Assembly: GCF_016743775.1 (NCBI RefSeq)
Contig: NZ_JAEQMY010000035.1
Location: 1-53,696, forward strand
Length of the DNA stretch: 53,696 nucleotides
Reading direction: 5' to 3'
Source: Microvirga aerilata
Lineage (GTDB): Bacteria > Pseudomonadota > Alphaproteobacteria > Rhizobiales > Beijerinckiaceae
Below are positions 16,803-25,194 of the stretch, one piece after another (positions within the stretch are counted from its first letter, which is position 1; each line of letters begins with the position of its first letter). The translations under genes were made by a program, and so were the position numbers. The notes under the pieces are model-generated. The model was not told the DNA's origin. It saw nothing but the letters and a program-made list of their open reading frames with translations, and did no database searches.

Positions 16803-17765
16803 TTACACCTTTACCTCGGCTGTCTGCGCGGTTGATCGTGGATCATATACATGAGCTAGAATGTCGGCGAGGAGGATCATCAACACGTACGTGGCGCAGA
16901 AGATGAGGGCACACGCTTGTACAACTGGAAGGTCACGGGCTTGGACTGCATTGATCATAAGGCCCGCAAGGCCTGGATAAGCGAAGATCGTCTCAACGAC
17001 GACAACACCGCTCACCAAATACGCGATGTTAAGAGCGACAACGTTCGCAAGCGGGCCGACGGCATTGATCAGTGCGTGCACACCCACAACTCGGCGGGTC
17101 GGCACGCCCTTCAAAAAGGCCATCTCAACGAAGGGCTGTGTGAGGAGGTTTGCGATTATAGCCCGGGTCATACGCGCAATCTGCGCGGTCACGACGATGA
17201 CAAGAGTCAGAACGGGCAAGAAAAGAGCACGGGCCGTCTGGGAAATCCCTGCACCAGGACTCAGGTAAGCAACTGCGGGCAGCCAGCGCAGTTGAACTGC
17301 AAAGAGCAGAACAGCAAGGGTGCCGATCAAAAACTCCGGTGTAGCCGACAGCCCAAGCACAACGATTGAGGCGCCTCGGTCCCAGGTGCGTCCGGCCCCG
17401 ACAGCCATGAGAAGACCGAGTATCAGGGCGAGAGGCACCGCGATAATCGTCGTGACCAGAGCAAGAAGCCCCGTATTCCAAAGACGCTCCGATAGCATCG
17501 TGGCGACCGATGTTTTTGTGGTGATTGACTGTCCCCAGTCGCCCTGAAGAATGCCAGCAAGCCAACTTAAATATTGTACGTAGGCAGGGCGATCGAGGCC
17601 CAGCTCTAGGCGGAGCGCTCGGACATTGTCCTCTGTAGCGAACTGTCCGAGCGCAACCTGAGCAACGTCACCGGGCAGGATTTGGCACCCAATGAACACA
17701 AGAACCGAGACGGCGAGTAGCAGCACGGCGGTTTGAAGAACCCGCTTCAAGATGAACGAAAGCAA
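16803..17765 (-). CDS. Dipeptide-type ABC transporter permease (DppB-like), TTG start
   Basis: The 320 residues begin MLSFILKRVLQTAVLLL, the classic DppB amino end, and include the EAA-like loop near VEMAFLKGVPTRRVVG. The start is TTG at 17765, backed by GGGAG 9 bases upstream; no ATG fits the family's amino end. It follows the binding-protein gene by 48 bases. Confidence 0.92.
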   Translation of the reverse strand: MLSFILKRVLQTAVLLLAVSVLVFIGCQILPGDVAQVALGQFATEDNVRALRLELGLDRPAYVQYLSWLAGILQGDWGQSITTKTSVATMLSERLWNTGLLALVTTIIAVPLALILGLLMAVGAGRTWDRGASIVVLGLSATPEFLIGTLAVLLFAVQLRWLPAVAYLSPGAGISQTARALFLPVLTLVIVVTAQIARMTRAIIANLLTQPFVEMAFLKGVPTRRVVGVHALINAVGPLANVVALNIAYLVSGVVVVETIFAYPGLAGLMINAVQARDLPVVQACALIFCATYVLMILLADILAHVYDPRSTAQTAEVKV

Positions 17766-17813
17766 ATTCTGAACTCCCTTAGACCATTTTACCTACCCGC
17801 CGTCCGATTCAGG

Positions 17814-19409
17814 TCAGCTTTCGAGCCAAATGCGATCTGTGAAGTTGAAGCCTCCGAGGCTGCCAACTGGGACAGGCGTCAGGCCTTTTACCTTGTTCGA
17901 AATACCATCGACATAGCTGAGGAAGCAGGGAAGAACCATCGCTCCCGAGTTATAAATGATGGCCTGAATCTCGTCATACTGCTGCTTACGTTTCGCCGCG
18001 TCCAGTGTGGCGCGCGACTCTGTAATGAGCTTCTCGAGGCCTTCGTTCTCGTAGTGTGAGAAGTTCCATACGGCCCCCTTCCGCCACGCGAGATTAAGCA
18101 ACATGTTGTACGTGGGACGCGGATGGAAATTCGTCGCGAAGTATGGACGTTTTCCTGCGACAGCGCTCCAGTAACTGTCCGACGGCTCACGCCGAAGCTC
18201 AAGGTTAAGGCCTGCGCGTGAAGCTTCCCGTTGCATGAGCTGGCCGATATCGACGCTGTAAAGCACGCCGTCGCTTACCGAAACTTCGATCTTTGCTTGA
18301 CCGACGCCAGACTTCTTCAGATGGAATTTCGCCTTGTCGGTGTCGAGAGCTCGCTGCGGGAGTGCGGTGTTGAAGTACGGGCTCTGAGGGCCGATCGGAT
18401 GATCATTTGCGATGGTTCCATAGCCGCGCAAAACCGTATCAAGAACTCGTTTGCGATCTACGAGATGAGCCAACGCCAGGTTTAGATCTTGGTTGTTCGA
18501 CGGGGCCCGATCAACGGCAGCCTGGATTGCGGTGTAGCGCGTGCTAGGGGTGACGAACACGCTTGCATTACTCGACTTCGCAACCTCTTCAATGCCGCTG
18601 CCGCGCAACTCGATAATCATATCAACGTCGCCAGAGAGAAGCGCGTTCGCTCGCGCCGCAGCATCCGGGATTGGGAACATTTCGAATTGATCGATGTAGG
18701 GACGACCTTCCTTCCAGTATGTGGGATTTCGCACCAGGACCGTACGAATACCTGGCTGAAACTCCTTTACAACGAAGGGCCCTGTTCCGATCGGATTCGC
18801 AAATTCGTACGTTCCCTTTTTCACGATTGCGAACTGCAGAATTCCTACAAGGACTGGTAAATCAACATCCGGCGATTCCAGCTCGATCACCATCGTGTCT
18901 GGGCCGTCCGCTGCAACAGACTTGATGTTGCTCACAAGCTGCTTCGCGCTTGAGGCGACCTTGTCTTCCTTGTGGCGCAAAATAGAGAACGCGATGTCGT
19001 CTATGGTCAACTTGGTGCCATCACTAAAGGTGATGCCTTGACGAAGTTTGAAGCTCCACCTCGTCGCATTCTCATTCGGCTCCCATGAGAGGGCAACCTC
19101 AGGCTGAGGGCTCCCCTGCTCATCAAGGCGCGTCAGATAACTGAAGACGCTGGTGCCGCGGATGTAATCGTTACCGGTCACATATTTCGCGGAGTCAAAT
19201 GTGTCGTTTGTGCTCTGCTGTGCAAGAGCAAGACGCACCGTGCCGCCGCGCGTGGGAGCGGCAACGGCAGCACCGATGATCGGAAGCCCGCTCGCGGCGA
19301 TCATGCCGCTAGACAGCAGCCCCATGTTGAACATGCGCCTGCTCAGATGAGGTAGGCCGCTCTTCGCTGCGTTGTTTTTCTGAGTCGACTTGTCGGCTTC
19401 GTTGGACAT
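17814..19409 (-). CDS. Dipeptide-type ABC transporter, substrate-binding protein (family 5) with Tat-like signal
   Basis: The 531-residue protein starts with a long basic leader and a twin-arginine motif (HLSRRMFNMGL) before a hydrophobic stretch and AVAAPTRGG, so export through Tat is likely. The mature part has family 5 features, such as the SYLTRLDEQGSPQPEVALSW region and WSFKLRQGITFSDG. It should bind a peptide, opine or similar ligand in the periplasm. AGGAGGT lies 6 bases before the ATG. It is the first gene of the operon ending at 11668. Upstream lies a region with a 31-bp tandem repeat. Confidence 0.92.
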   Translation of the reverse strand: MSNEADKSTQKNNAAKSGLPHLSRRMFNMGLLSSGMIAASGLPIIGAAVAAPTRGGTVRLALAQQSTNDTFDSAKYVTGNDYIRGTSVFSYLTRLDEQGSPQPEVALSWEPNENATRWSFKLRQGITFSDGTKLTIDDIAFSILRHKEDKVASSAKQLVSNIKSVAADGPDTMVIELESPDVDLPVLVGILQFAIVKKGTYEFANPIGTGPFVVKEFQPGIRTVLVRNPTYWKEGRPYIDQFEMFPIPDAAARANALLSGDVDMIIELRGSGIEEVAKSSNASVFVTPSTRYTAIQAAVDRAPSNNQDLNLALAHLVDRKRVLDTVLRGYGTIANDHPIGPQSPYFNTALPQRALDTDKAKFHLKKSGVGQAKIEVSVSDGVLYSVDIGQLMQREASRAGLNLELRREPSDSYWSAVAGKRPYFATNFHPRPTYNMLLNLAWRKGAVWNFSHYENEGLEKLITESRATLDAAKRKQQYDEIQAIIYNSGAMVLPCFLSYVDGISNKVKGLTPVPVGSLGGFNFTDRIWLES

Positions 19410-19934
19410 AGGGGACCTCCTGCGTATGTTCGACGCGCTTCATCGTTGCGCGATGCTCTGGTTTTGTTGGTTTGCTTTTCTGGATTTCGGCAGTCTGACG
19501 TTAAACGGCGCTTTGCCCTAACCGCGAAACCTGTTGTAGCACATAGAAAGTTCCTTCTGGTGACTTGTCAAGACGAATTGCATGCTTGATACACCTCGAA
19601 TTCAGCATATTACACTACTTCTCAGCTCGAATTCGGCATATTGCACTACTTCTCAGCGACTAGACTATTTCCAGCCTATATCAATGCCTCACCTGCATCG
19701 CAGATGTGCAGCTATGCATCATTTTCCAGCATCATGCGATTGCAGCTTGCTTCGCTTTAACTCATTTTATCTTTCGCATTCCCGTCGATTTAGGTTTGCG
19801 TTCGAGTGCGGCGCGCGGCTCGAACATTCCACATTATGAGCCACTCATGATCCTGACGGCACCGCGAAGGGAAGCGATTCCAGAGCCGATCATTTCTTCC
19901 TTCAAGCGGAACCTGCACAGTTAGTAGCCCCACT
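19410..19934. other. Intergenic region between two catabolic operons
   Basis: This 525-base stretch separates the enolase-superfamily gene (ends 19935) from the binding-protein gene (starts 19409); both read leftward, so it should hold the promoter of the transporter operon. It is more AT-rich than its flanks and contains a 31-bp tandem repeat. No coding sequence can be supported. Confidence 0.5.
19595..19656. repeat. Two tandem copies of a 31-bp sequence
   Basis: Positions 19595-19625 and 19626-19656 are head-to-tail copies that differ at two places (A/G at the tenth position and A/G at the seventeenth). Each carries GAATTC, CATATT and CACTACTTCTCAG. They lie about 190-250 bases upstream of the transporter operon's first gene, so paired operator sites are one reading. 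Confidence 0.7.
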
Positions 19935-21098
19935 TCAGTCACGCGCGCATTCAGCCCATAGAAAGCGGTTCAATGCCTCGTGGCGTAGTGTGACCCCATA
20001 GCCTGGTGCATCAAGCACCGGGATGTAGCCGTCTCGAACGGCTGGTTCGATCGGATCTGCGAGGACCTCGCAATGCCCCTGAATGCGTGACCAGTACGGG
20101 AAATGCTCCTGTATGTAAAAGTTCGGAATCGACGCGCTAAAGTGCATGCCAACGGCCGTTGATAGTGCGCTCGCGCAGATATGGGGTTGGATCTTGAGGC
20201 TGTAGGCCTCCGCCATTGCGGCAACCTTTTTGGCTTCGAAGATCCCACCGGTGTTACCGATATCGGGTTGTAGTATGTCGGCAACCCGTGCCTCCAGGAT
20301 GTCCCGAAAGCCGTAGCGGGTGTAGATCCGCTCACCCACCGCGATCGGAAGGTCGATGCTGGCCGCAATCTTTCGTAGCGCACCCGGGTCGAACGGATCG
20401 GCGGGCTCCTCTACGTATGTGATCCCGAACTCCTCTATGTCTCGGCAGAAACGGATTGTCTCATCGGGAGTAAGTCCACCACTCAAGTCGAGCATGATTT
20501 CAACCTTTGGCCCGACTGCCTTTCGCACGTTAGCGATCGTAGTAACCGCTGCTGTGCGAATCGACTTCTCGCTTGATCGGTGGTCGGGATGGCGAAGACG
20601 CCCGTCTTCCAAAATGGTTGCGAAGGGATAGAACTTTATCGCGCTATATCCGTCCGCCACTGTTCTTTCAGCTGCATCTGGGAGATCAGCGTTGCTAGTG
20701 CAGCCAAAGTACCAGCCGTTGGCATAGGACCGCAGTCGGTCACGCACTTTCCCACCGAGAAGTTCATAGACAGGAACACTCAGCGCCCGCGCCTTGATAT
20801 CCCACAGAGCCTGCTCGATAGCACTGATCGCAGCGAACACGATCGGTCCGCCTCCCTTCGCCCAGAAGGAATGATCGTACATCTCTGACCATATTCGCTC
20901 GATCTGGAACGGGTCCTTGCCAACCACGTAGCGCTCGCTCAGATCCTTTAACATACCTGCAGCAGCTGTAGCGCCGGCGCCGTAGGCAACGGCTGCCTCG
21001 CCAAGGCCGGTGATACCCTCACCTGTTGAAATCTCCACAATAACTGGGCGGATTCCGCCGCTCTCGATGAGATAGATGCGCACAGATTTGATCTTCAT
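19935..21098 (-). CDS. Enolase-superfamily enzyme, mandelate racemase subgroup (acid sugar dehydratase-like)
   Basis: The protein (387 residues) has the N-terminal capping domain (VIVEISTGEGITGLGEAA) and a TIM barrel with the expected ligands: the acid/base lysine region SAIKFYPFA, the metal ligands in MLDLSG, YVEEPADP and AVGERIY, and an Asp-His pair in LQPDIGNTGG and KIQPHICAS. This arrangement fits the mandelate racemase subgroup, whose members dehydrate acid sugars or epimerise acidic substrates. It follows the demethylase gene by 45 bases and closes that operon. In other bacteria enolase-superfamily epimerases occur in hydroxyproline-betaine pathways, but this protein is not an obvious member of that group. 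Confidence 0.85.
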   Translation of the reverse strand: MKIKSVRIYLIESGGIRPVIVEISTGEGITGLGEAAVAYGAGATAAAGMLKDLSERYVVGKDPFQIERIWSEMYDHSFWAKGGGPIVFAAISAIEQALWDIKARALSVPVYELLGGKVRDRLRSYANGWYFGCTSNADLPDAAERTVADGYSAIKFYPFATILEDGRLRHPDHRSSEKSIRTAAVTTIANVRKAVGPKVEIMLDLSGGLTPDETIRFCRDIEEFGITYVEEPADPFDPGALRKIAASIDLPIAVGERIYTRYGFRDILEARVADILQPDIGNTGGIFEAKKVAAMAEAYSLKIQPHICASALSTAVGMHFSASIPNFYIQEHFPYWSRIQGHCEVLADPIEPAVRDGYIPVLDAPGYGVTLRHEALNRFLWAECARD

Positions 21099-21143
21099 GG
21101 CGACCTACTTATGTCCTGATCTGTCGAGCCATCAATGGCATGG

Positions 21144-23174
21144 TCAAAAATCCTTGCAGAGCCTCACCGCGTCGTAGACAGCAGCATGGATATTTCGACT
21201 TGCGACTGCGTCGCCAACCCGGAAGAGCTGAAATCGTCCGGCCGGATTGTTGTTGATGATTTGAGGACGCCCCGCAATAAGCGCGTCAATGTCGACCTCA
21301 CCAAGGTTTCCGGAGCGAGGCTTCAGGTCGTCGTAGAGCTCGAGGTTTGGCAATGTGCCCTGCTCGATGACGATTTGGTCTACTGCCCGCTCCTCCTCTT
21401 CGTCCGTGAACACATTTGCGAGAACAGCGATGCGCTTGTTTCCCTCCAAATAGATCCGCTTGAGCTTACGGTCAGGGGTGAATACGACGTCGTGATTGTA
21501 TGTCTCTCGCAGAAAGATCGGAAGGTTGGCTTTGGGTATTTCTTCGCCTGGATGCCGATCATAGGTTGAAAGCTCGACCAGCGCTCCCCGCTTGGCTGCA
21601 AATTCAGCACAAGAGATGGCAGGTTCGTAGCCGCTGTCGTCCCAAATGAGGATATTTTCGGCGAGCTCGACATTGCCCGTCAGAATGTCCCATGTGCTGA
21701 TGGCGTGCTCTCTTCCCTCAACCCCGTCGAAGTTGGGACGCCCACCGGTGGCGATCACTACGACATCGGGATCAAGTGCTTCGATGTCGGAGGCCCTGGC
21801 CTTTTGGCCTAGGCGGACATCGACACCCGAGCGCTTAACCTGCCCTTCCAGCCAGCGAGCGATGTTAGCGAGTCCCTCGCGCCATGTTGCTTTCGAGGCG
21901 ATATTGATTTGTCCACCGAGCTGGTTCCCAGCCTCAAACAGAATTACTTCATGACCCCGCTGTGCGGAAACGCGTGCGGCCTCTAAGCCAGCCGGCCCTC
22001 CGCCGGCAATAACAATCCGACGCTTAGTCGATGACTTGGTGATGGTATGCGGGATTGAGGCTTCGCGTCCGGTCGCAGGGTTGTGCAGGCAGACAGCCCC
22101 GCGTCCAGAAAGACAGAAAGATGCACCGACGCAAGGCCTGATATCATCAACCCGTCCCTCCATCATTTTGTTTACAATGTGCGGATCAGCGATATGGGCT
22201 CGGGTCATCGCGACCATATCCAAATGACCTTCTTCAATAGCCCGCGTAGCCGTTGAGAGATCAGTGATCCGGGTGGCATGGAACACCGGGATGTCGATTT
22301 CGGCCTTAATTGCACTCGCCATATAGAGGAAGGGAGCGGAAGGGGTGACCATGTTAGGCAGGTACTTTGCGTAGTTGATCATGTCATTGAGCTGACCTGG
22401 CATCACGTTCACAAAGTCAAGCATACCAGTACTGACATAGTGCCTCGCAATATCAAGGCAGTCCTCCGCAGTCAGGCCTCCGTCGATCATTTCGTCGCCG
22501 GAGAAGCGCATACCTACGATATAATCGTCGCCAACCTGCTTACGAACTTCCTCAAGAACCTCAATGCCGAAGCGCATGCGGTTCTCAAGGCTACCCCCAT
22601 ACTTATCGGTCCGTTGATTGGTCATCGGTGACCAGAATTGGTCGACGAGGTGCTGAGCGCCTGCCATGACTTCAATGCCGTCAAGGCCCCCCTCCTTGCC
22701 GCGACGTGCCGCCTGACCAAACCCCTTAACGATGCGTCGGATGTCCCAATCCTCGATCTCTCTTGAGACCGAACGACTGTAATGCTCTCTTTTTGGAGTC
22801 GGAGTTACTGGAACCAGCCAGTTAGCTGAGTCCCAGCGGGTGCGTCGCCCCATATGGGTCATCTGCACCATGAGGGCCGCGCCGTGTTGATGGATACGGT
22901 CTGCAAATTGCTGGAGATGCGGAATGACGTCATCGCTCTCCAGTGAGATCCCATTCCAGAGCGCAGCTGGGCTGTCTGGCGCAACGGACGATGAGCCGCC
23001 GAACATTGTGAGGCCAATTCCTCCCTTGGCCTTTTCCTCATGATAGAGCTGAAGGCGCTCGCCTGGACGGCCGGCATCTGCAAACCGTTCAGCATGGCTC
23101 GTGCTCATGATCCGATTACGGATCGTAAGATTCTTTATTTTTAAGGGTTTTAAAAGCGCGGCGTGGGCATTCAT
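21144..23174 (-). CDS. TMADH/DgcA-family flavin oxidoreductase (N-methyl amine or N-methylproline demethylase-like)
   Basis: At 676 residues it has the three-part build of trimethylamine dehydrogenase and 2,4-dienoyl-CoA reductase. An FMN TIM barrel comes first (KNLTIRNRIMSTSHAERF). Cluster-binding cysteines follow near residue 340 in IRPCVGASFCLSGRGAVC; that spacing is like dimethylglycine (DgcA) and N-methylproline (StcD) demethylases, not CxxC as in TMADH. A dinucleotide domain follows (RIVIAGGGPAGLEAARVSA). Such enzymes remove an N-methyl group as formaldehyde and pass electrons to ETF. EtfA, EtfB and a DgcB-like protein are encoded directly upstream, with a 4-base ATGA overlap to etfB. 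The exact substrate is open. Confidence 0.85.
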   Translation of the reverse strand: MNAHAALLKPLKIKNLTIRNRIMSTSHAERFADAGRPGERLQLYHEEKAKGGIGLTMFGGSSSVAPDSPAALWNGISLESDDVIPHLQQFADRIHQHGAALMVQMTHMGRRTRWDSANWLVPVTPTPKREHYSRSVSREIEDWDIRRIVKGFGQAARRGKEGGLDGIEVMAGAQHLVDQFWSPMTNQRTDKYGGSLENRMRFGIEVLEEVRKQVGDDYIVGMRFSGDEMIDGGLTAEDCLDIARHYVSTGMLDFVNVMPGQLNDMINYAKYLPNMVTPSAPFLYMASAIKAEIDIPVFHATRITDLSTATRAIEEGHLDMVAMTRAHIADPHIVNKMMEGRVDDIRPCVGASFCLSGRGAVCLHNPATGREASIPHTITKSSTKRRIVIAGGGPAGLEAARVSAQRGHEVILFEAGNQLGGQINIASKATWREGLANIARWLEGQVKRSGVDVRLGQKARASDIEALDPDVVVIATGGRPNFDGVEGREHAISTWDILTGNVELAENILIWDDSGYEPAISCAEFAAKRGALVELSTYDRHPGEEIPKANLPIFLRETYNHDVVFTPDRKLKRIYLEGNKRIAVLANVFTDEEEERAVDQIVIEQGTLPNLELYDDLKPRSGNLGEVDIDALIAGRPQIINNNPAGRFQLFRVGDAVASRNIHAAVYDAVRLCKDF

Positions 23175-23953
23175 GAAGCATGTTCCTTAGTTTGGCTGGC
23201 CTCTTGTGCCGAATCGAGGAGGATACGCTCGCTGCGCATGAAGTTGAGGATCGCGTGTGCCGCAGCTTCCGCGTCCGGGTTCGTTAGCGTTGTCCGCTGG
23301 TTATTGGCCTGGGTTTCAGACGCAGGTCTAATACGTTTCGGGCGTTTGCGGGCAGGTCTCTCTGCAAGGGGCTGCAGCATAAGGTTTGGCGCGAGTAGCA
23401 GCCTCTCGGGAACAGCTACTTCCTCAATCACCCCACGCCGGGCTGGACCTTTAGCTATCTGACGTACCGGCGGGCCATGATCGTCAACAGTCACAAGCAC
23501 TGGCCCACTTGTTCGGAGAAGGCGTCGCTTCGCACCGGGAACTGCTTGCAAGAGTTCTGCCGTCTCACCACGCAGCGTTGCTGAAACGATTTGAGGCACA
23601 ACAGGCAATGCCAATCGTTGGGCAATCTCGTAAGGAAGAAGGCCGCTTCCGCTTCCAATCTCGGCGCGTGCTCCTGTGAGCACCAAGCGTGGCTTCATGA
23701 GAGACAATGTAGATGCGATAGCCGGAACTGGATCTTCGCCTTCCGGGACGTCGATTTTGATGAGCCGGGCAAGTCCCATTCCAAGATAGTCATGAAGGAC
23801 ATCCTGCTGTTCGCCAGCATGAACGCCGATCACCGGCTTCCCTGTCCCTATGGCTATTGAAACGGCGCGAGCATCCCGCTGAGCCCGCCGGGGCCGCCCC
23901 GAAACCGGGTTTCGTCCAATTGATAGTAGAACAACAACAACTTCTGGGTTCAT
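23171..23953 (-). CDS. etfB: Electron transfer flavoprotein beta subunit
   Basis: From ATG 23953 (AGGA about 10 bases upstream) the protein starts NPEVVVVLLSIGRNPVSGRP and contains the ETF-beta core SLMKPRLVLTGARAEIGSGS and LPYEIAQRLALPVVPQIV. It forms the ETF heterodimer with the alpha subunit encoded immediately upstream (ATGA overlap) and takes electrons from the demethylase. The frame is open well upstream inside etfA, but the family start is at 23953. Confidence 0.85.
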   Translation of the reverse strand: MNPEVVVVLLSIGRNPVSGRPRRAQRDARAVSIAIGTGKPVIGVHAGEQQDVLHDYLGMGLARLIKIDVPEGEDPVPAIASTLSLMKPRLVLTGARAEIGSGSGLLPYEIAQRLALPVVPQIVSATLRGETAELLQAVPGAKRRLLRTSGPVLVTVDDHGPPVRQIAKGPARRGVIEEVAVPERLLLAPNLMLQPLAERPARKRPKRIRPASETQANNQRTTLTNPDAEAAAHAILNFMRSERILLDSAQEASQTKEHAS

Positions 23954-25194
23954 CGTTGTTTCCTCAGAAGGGCCAAGAGAGAGGGCATCACGGTCTGAGC
24001 GTCTGCAATGATTGCAAGGTCCGCACGCTTGATCATATCCGCGTGTAGGTCGGTGTTGACGGCGATCACTCTTTCGCATCGAGCGATACCTTGGAGGTGC
24101 TGCGGTGCCCCAGAAATTCCGAAGCTCAAATAGCATCGTGGATTCACCAAGGTGCCGGAGGCACCGACCTGCCGATGGCGTGGTAGGTAGTTTGCATCGC
24201 AGACCGCTCGGGTTCCGGCGACAGCAGCATTCAACACTTTCGCAAGCTCCGAGAAGCTCTCCCAGTCTGAAACACCGTTTCCGGCGCTGATGATAAAATC
24301 GGCCTCCTGCAAGGGAACGGAGTACGGGTCGACCGGCAGCAAGCCACAATCCTCAATGGTTTCGTCGACCTCGGAGAGAGCTGGAATTGGGAGGACACGC
24401 GCCTCTCTGCGAGCACTTGGTTTCGGGTCAGCAGACTCCGGCGCAACAAGAATAACAGGCGCAGCGGGCAAGGTCTGCTCTATCCGCCCTCCATCTGCTA
24501 ACCGCACCAACTCTCCTCCTGAGATCCGTATGACACCGGGCGCAATAGCCAGAGACTGACGAGTTGCGATCAGGCGTCCAAGGTGCCCCCCGCCGAGGGG
24601 TGTATCAGGAAGAATAATGTGAGCCGGCGCGTACTCAGCCAAGATAGCCTCTAGCGTTGCGAGACGAAACGCTGGCTCTGTGTGTACATCAGGTAGCTGG
24701 ACCAGACGATCAATGCCGATGGCTCCGTAATCTGCAGCAGCCGCGGGAGCTAAGGCGATGACGCCACCATTTTTATTGTCGGCAAGAAGCCTTGCCGCAG
24801 CGATCGCGTCCCGGTCGTGTGATGTGAGAGCTCCAGACGGCGCGTCCGGAACCACCAGTATCCAGCAGGAGGGAGCCTCAATCCGCAATATCTCGGGTTG
24901 GGAGGGGCGAGTTGCGAGTGATGGGGATAAAGTCGAGCCAGGATCGCCTCGCCTGGCAGTATGACGACTGCGTAGAGGGGAGAGACTAGCAGGATCGGAC
25001 AGAAGTGCCTGAATACCGGAACTGCTCAGCTGGATAGAAGGCCTCTGACGGCGGCGATCACGCTCCAGGCGCGGATCACGTCGGCGGGAGCACGCCTCAG
25101 TCGAAGATTCAGCCTCGTTCGTGCGGCATCGCCGAAGATTCCGCTCAGCACGCGGGTCTCGGCGCATGGGTCTTTGAGGCTCGTCACATCTCAT
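23950..25194 (-). CDS. etfA: Electron transfer flavoprotein alpha subunit with Arg-rich N-terminal extension
   Basis: The C-terminal FAD domain is clear: ISAGNGVSDWESFSELAKVL, VGASGTLVNPRCYLSFGISG and APQHLQGIARCERVIAVNTD. The first ~60 residues are dominated by Arg, Asp and Glu (MRRDPRAERN, RRRDPRLERDRRR); a comparable RRDPRAE leader is typical of ETF-alpha proteins linked to dimethylglycine/glycine betaine loci, so it is probably a subfamily trait. The gene overlaps the DgcB-like gene and etfB by four bases each, showing tight coupling. Confidence 0.85.
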   Translation of the reverse strand: MRCDEPQRPMRRDPRAERNLRRCRTNEAESSTEACSRRRDPRLERDRRRQRPSIQLSSSGIQALLSDPASLSPLRSRHTARRGDPGSTLSPSLATRPSQPEILRIEAPSCWILVVPDAPSGALTSHDRDAIAAARLLADNKNGGVIALAPAAAADYGAIGIDRLVQLPDVHTEPAFRLATLEAILAEYAPAHIILPDTPLGGGHLGRLIATRQSLAIAPGVIRISGGELVRLADGGRIEQTLPAAPVILVAPESADPKPSARREARVLPIPALSEVDETIEDCGLLPVDPYSVPLQEADFIISAGNGVSDWESFSELAKVLNAAVAGTRAVCDANYLPRHRQVGASGTLVNPRCYLSFGISGAPQHLQGIARCERVIAVNTDLHADMIKRADLAIIADAQTVMPSLLALLRKQR

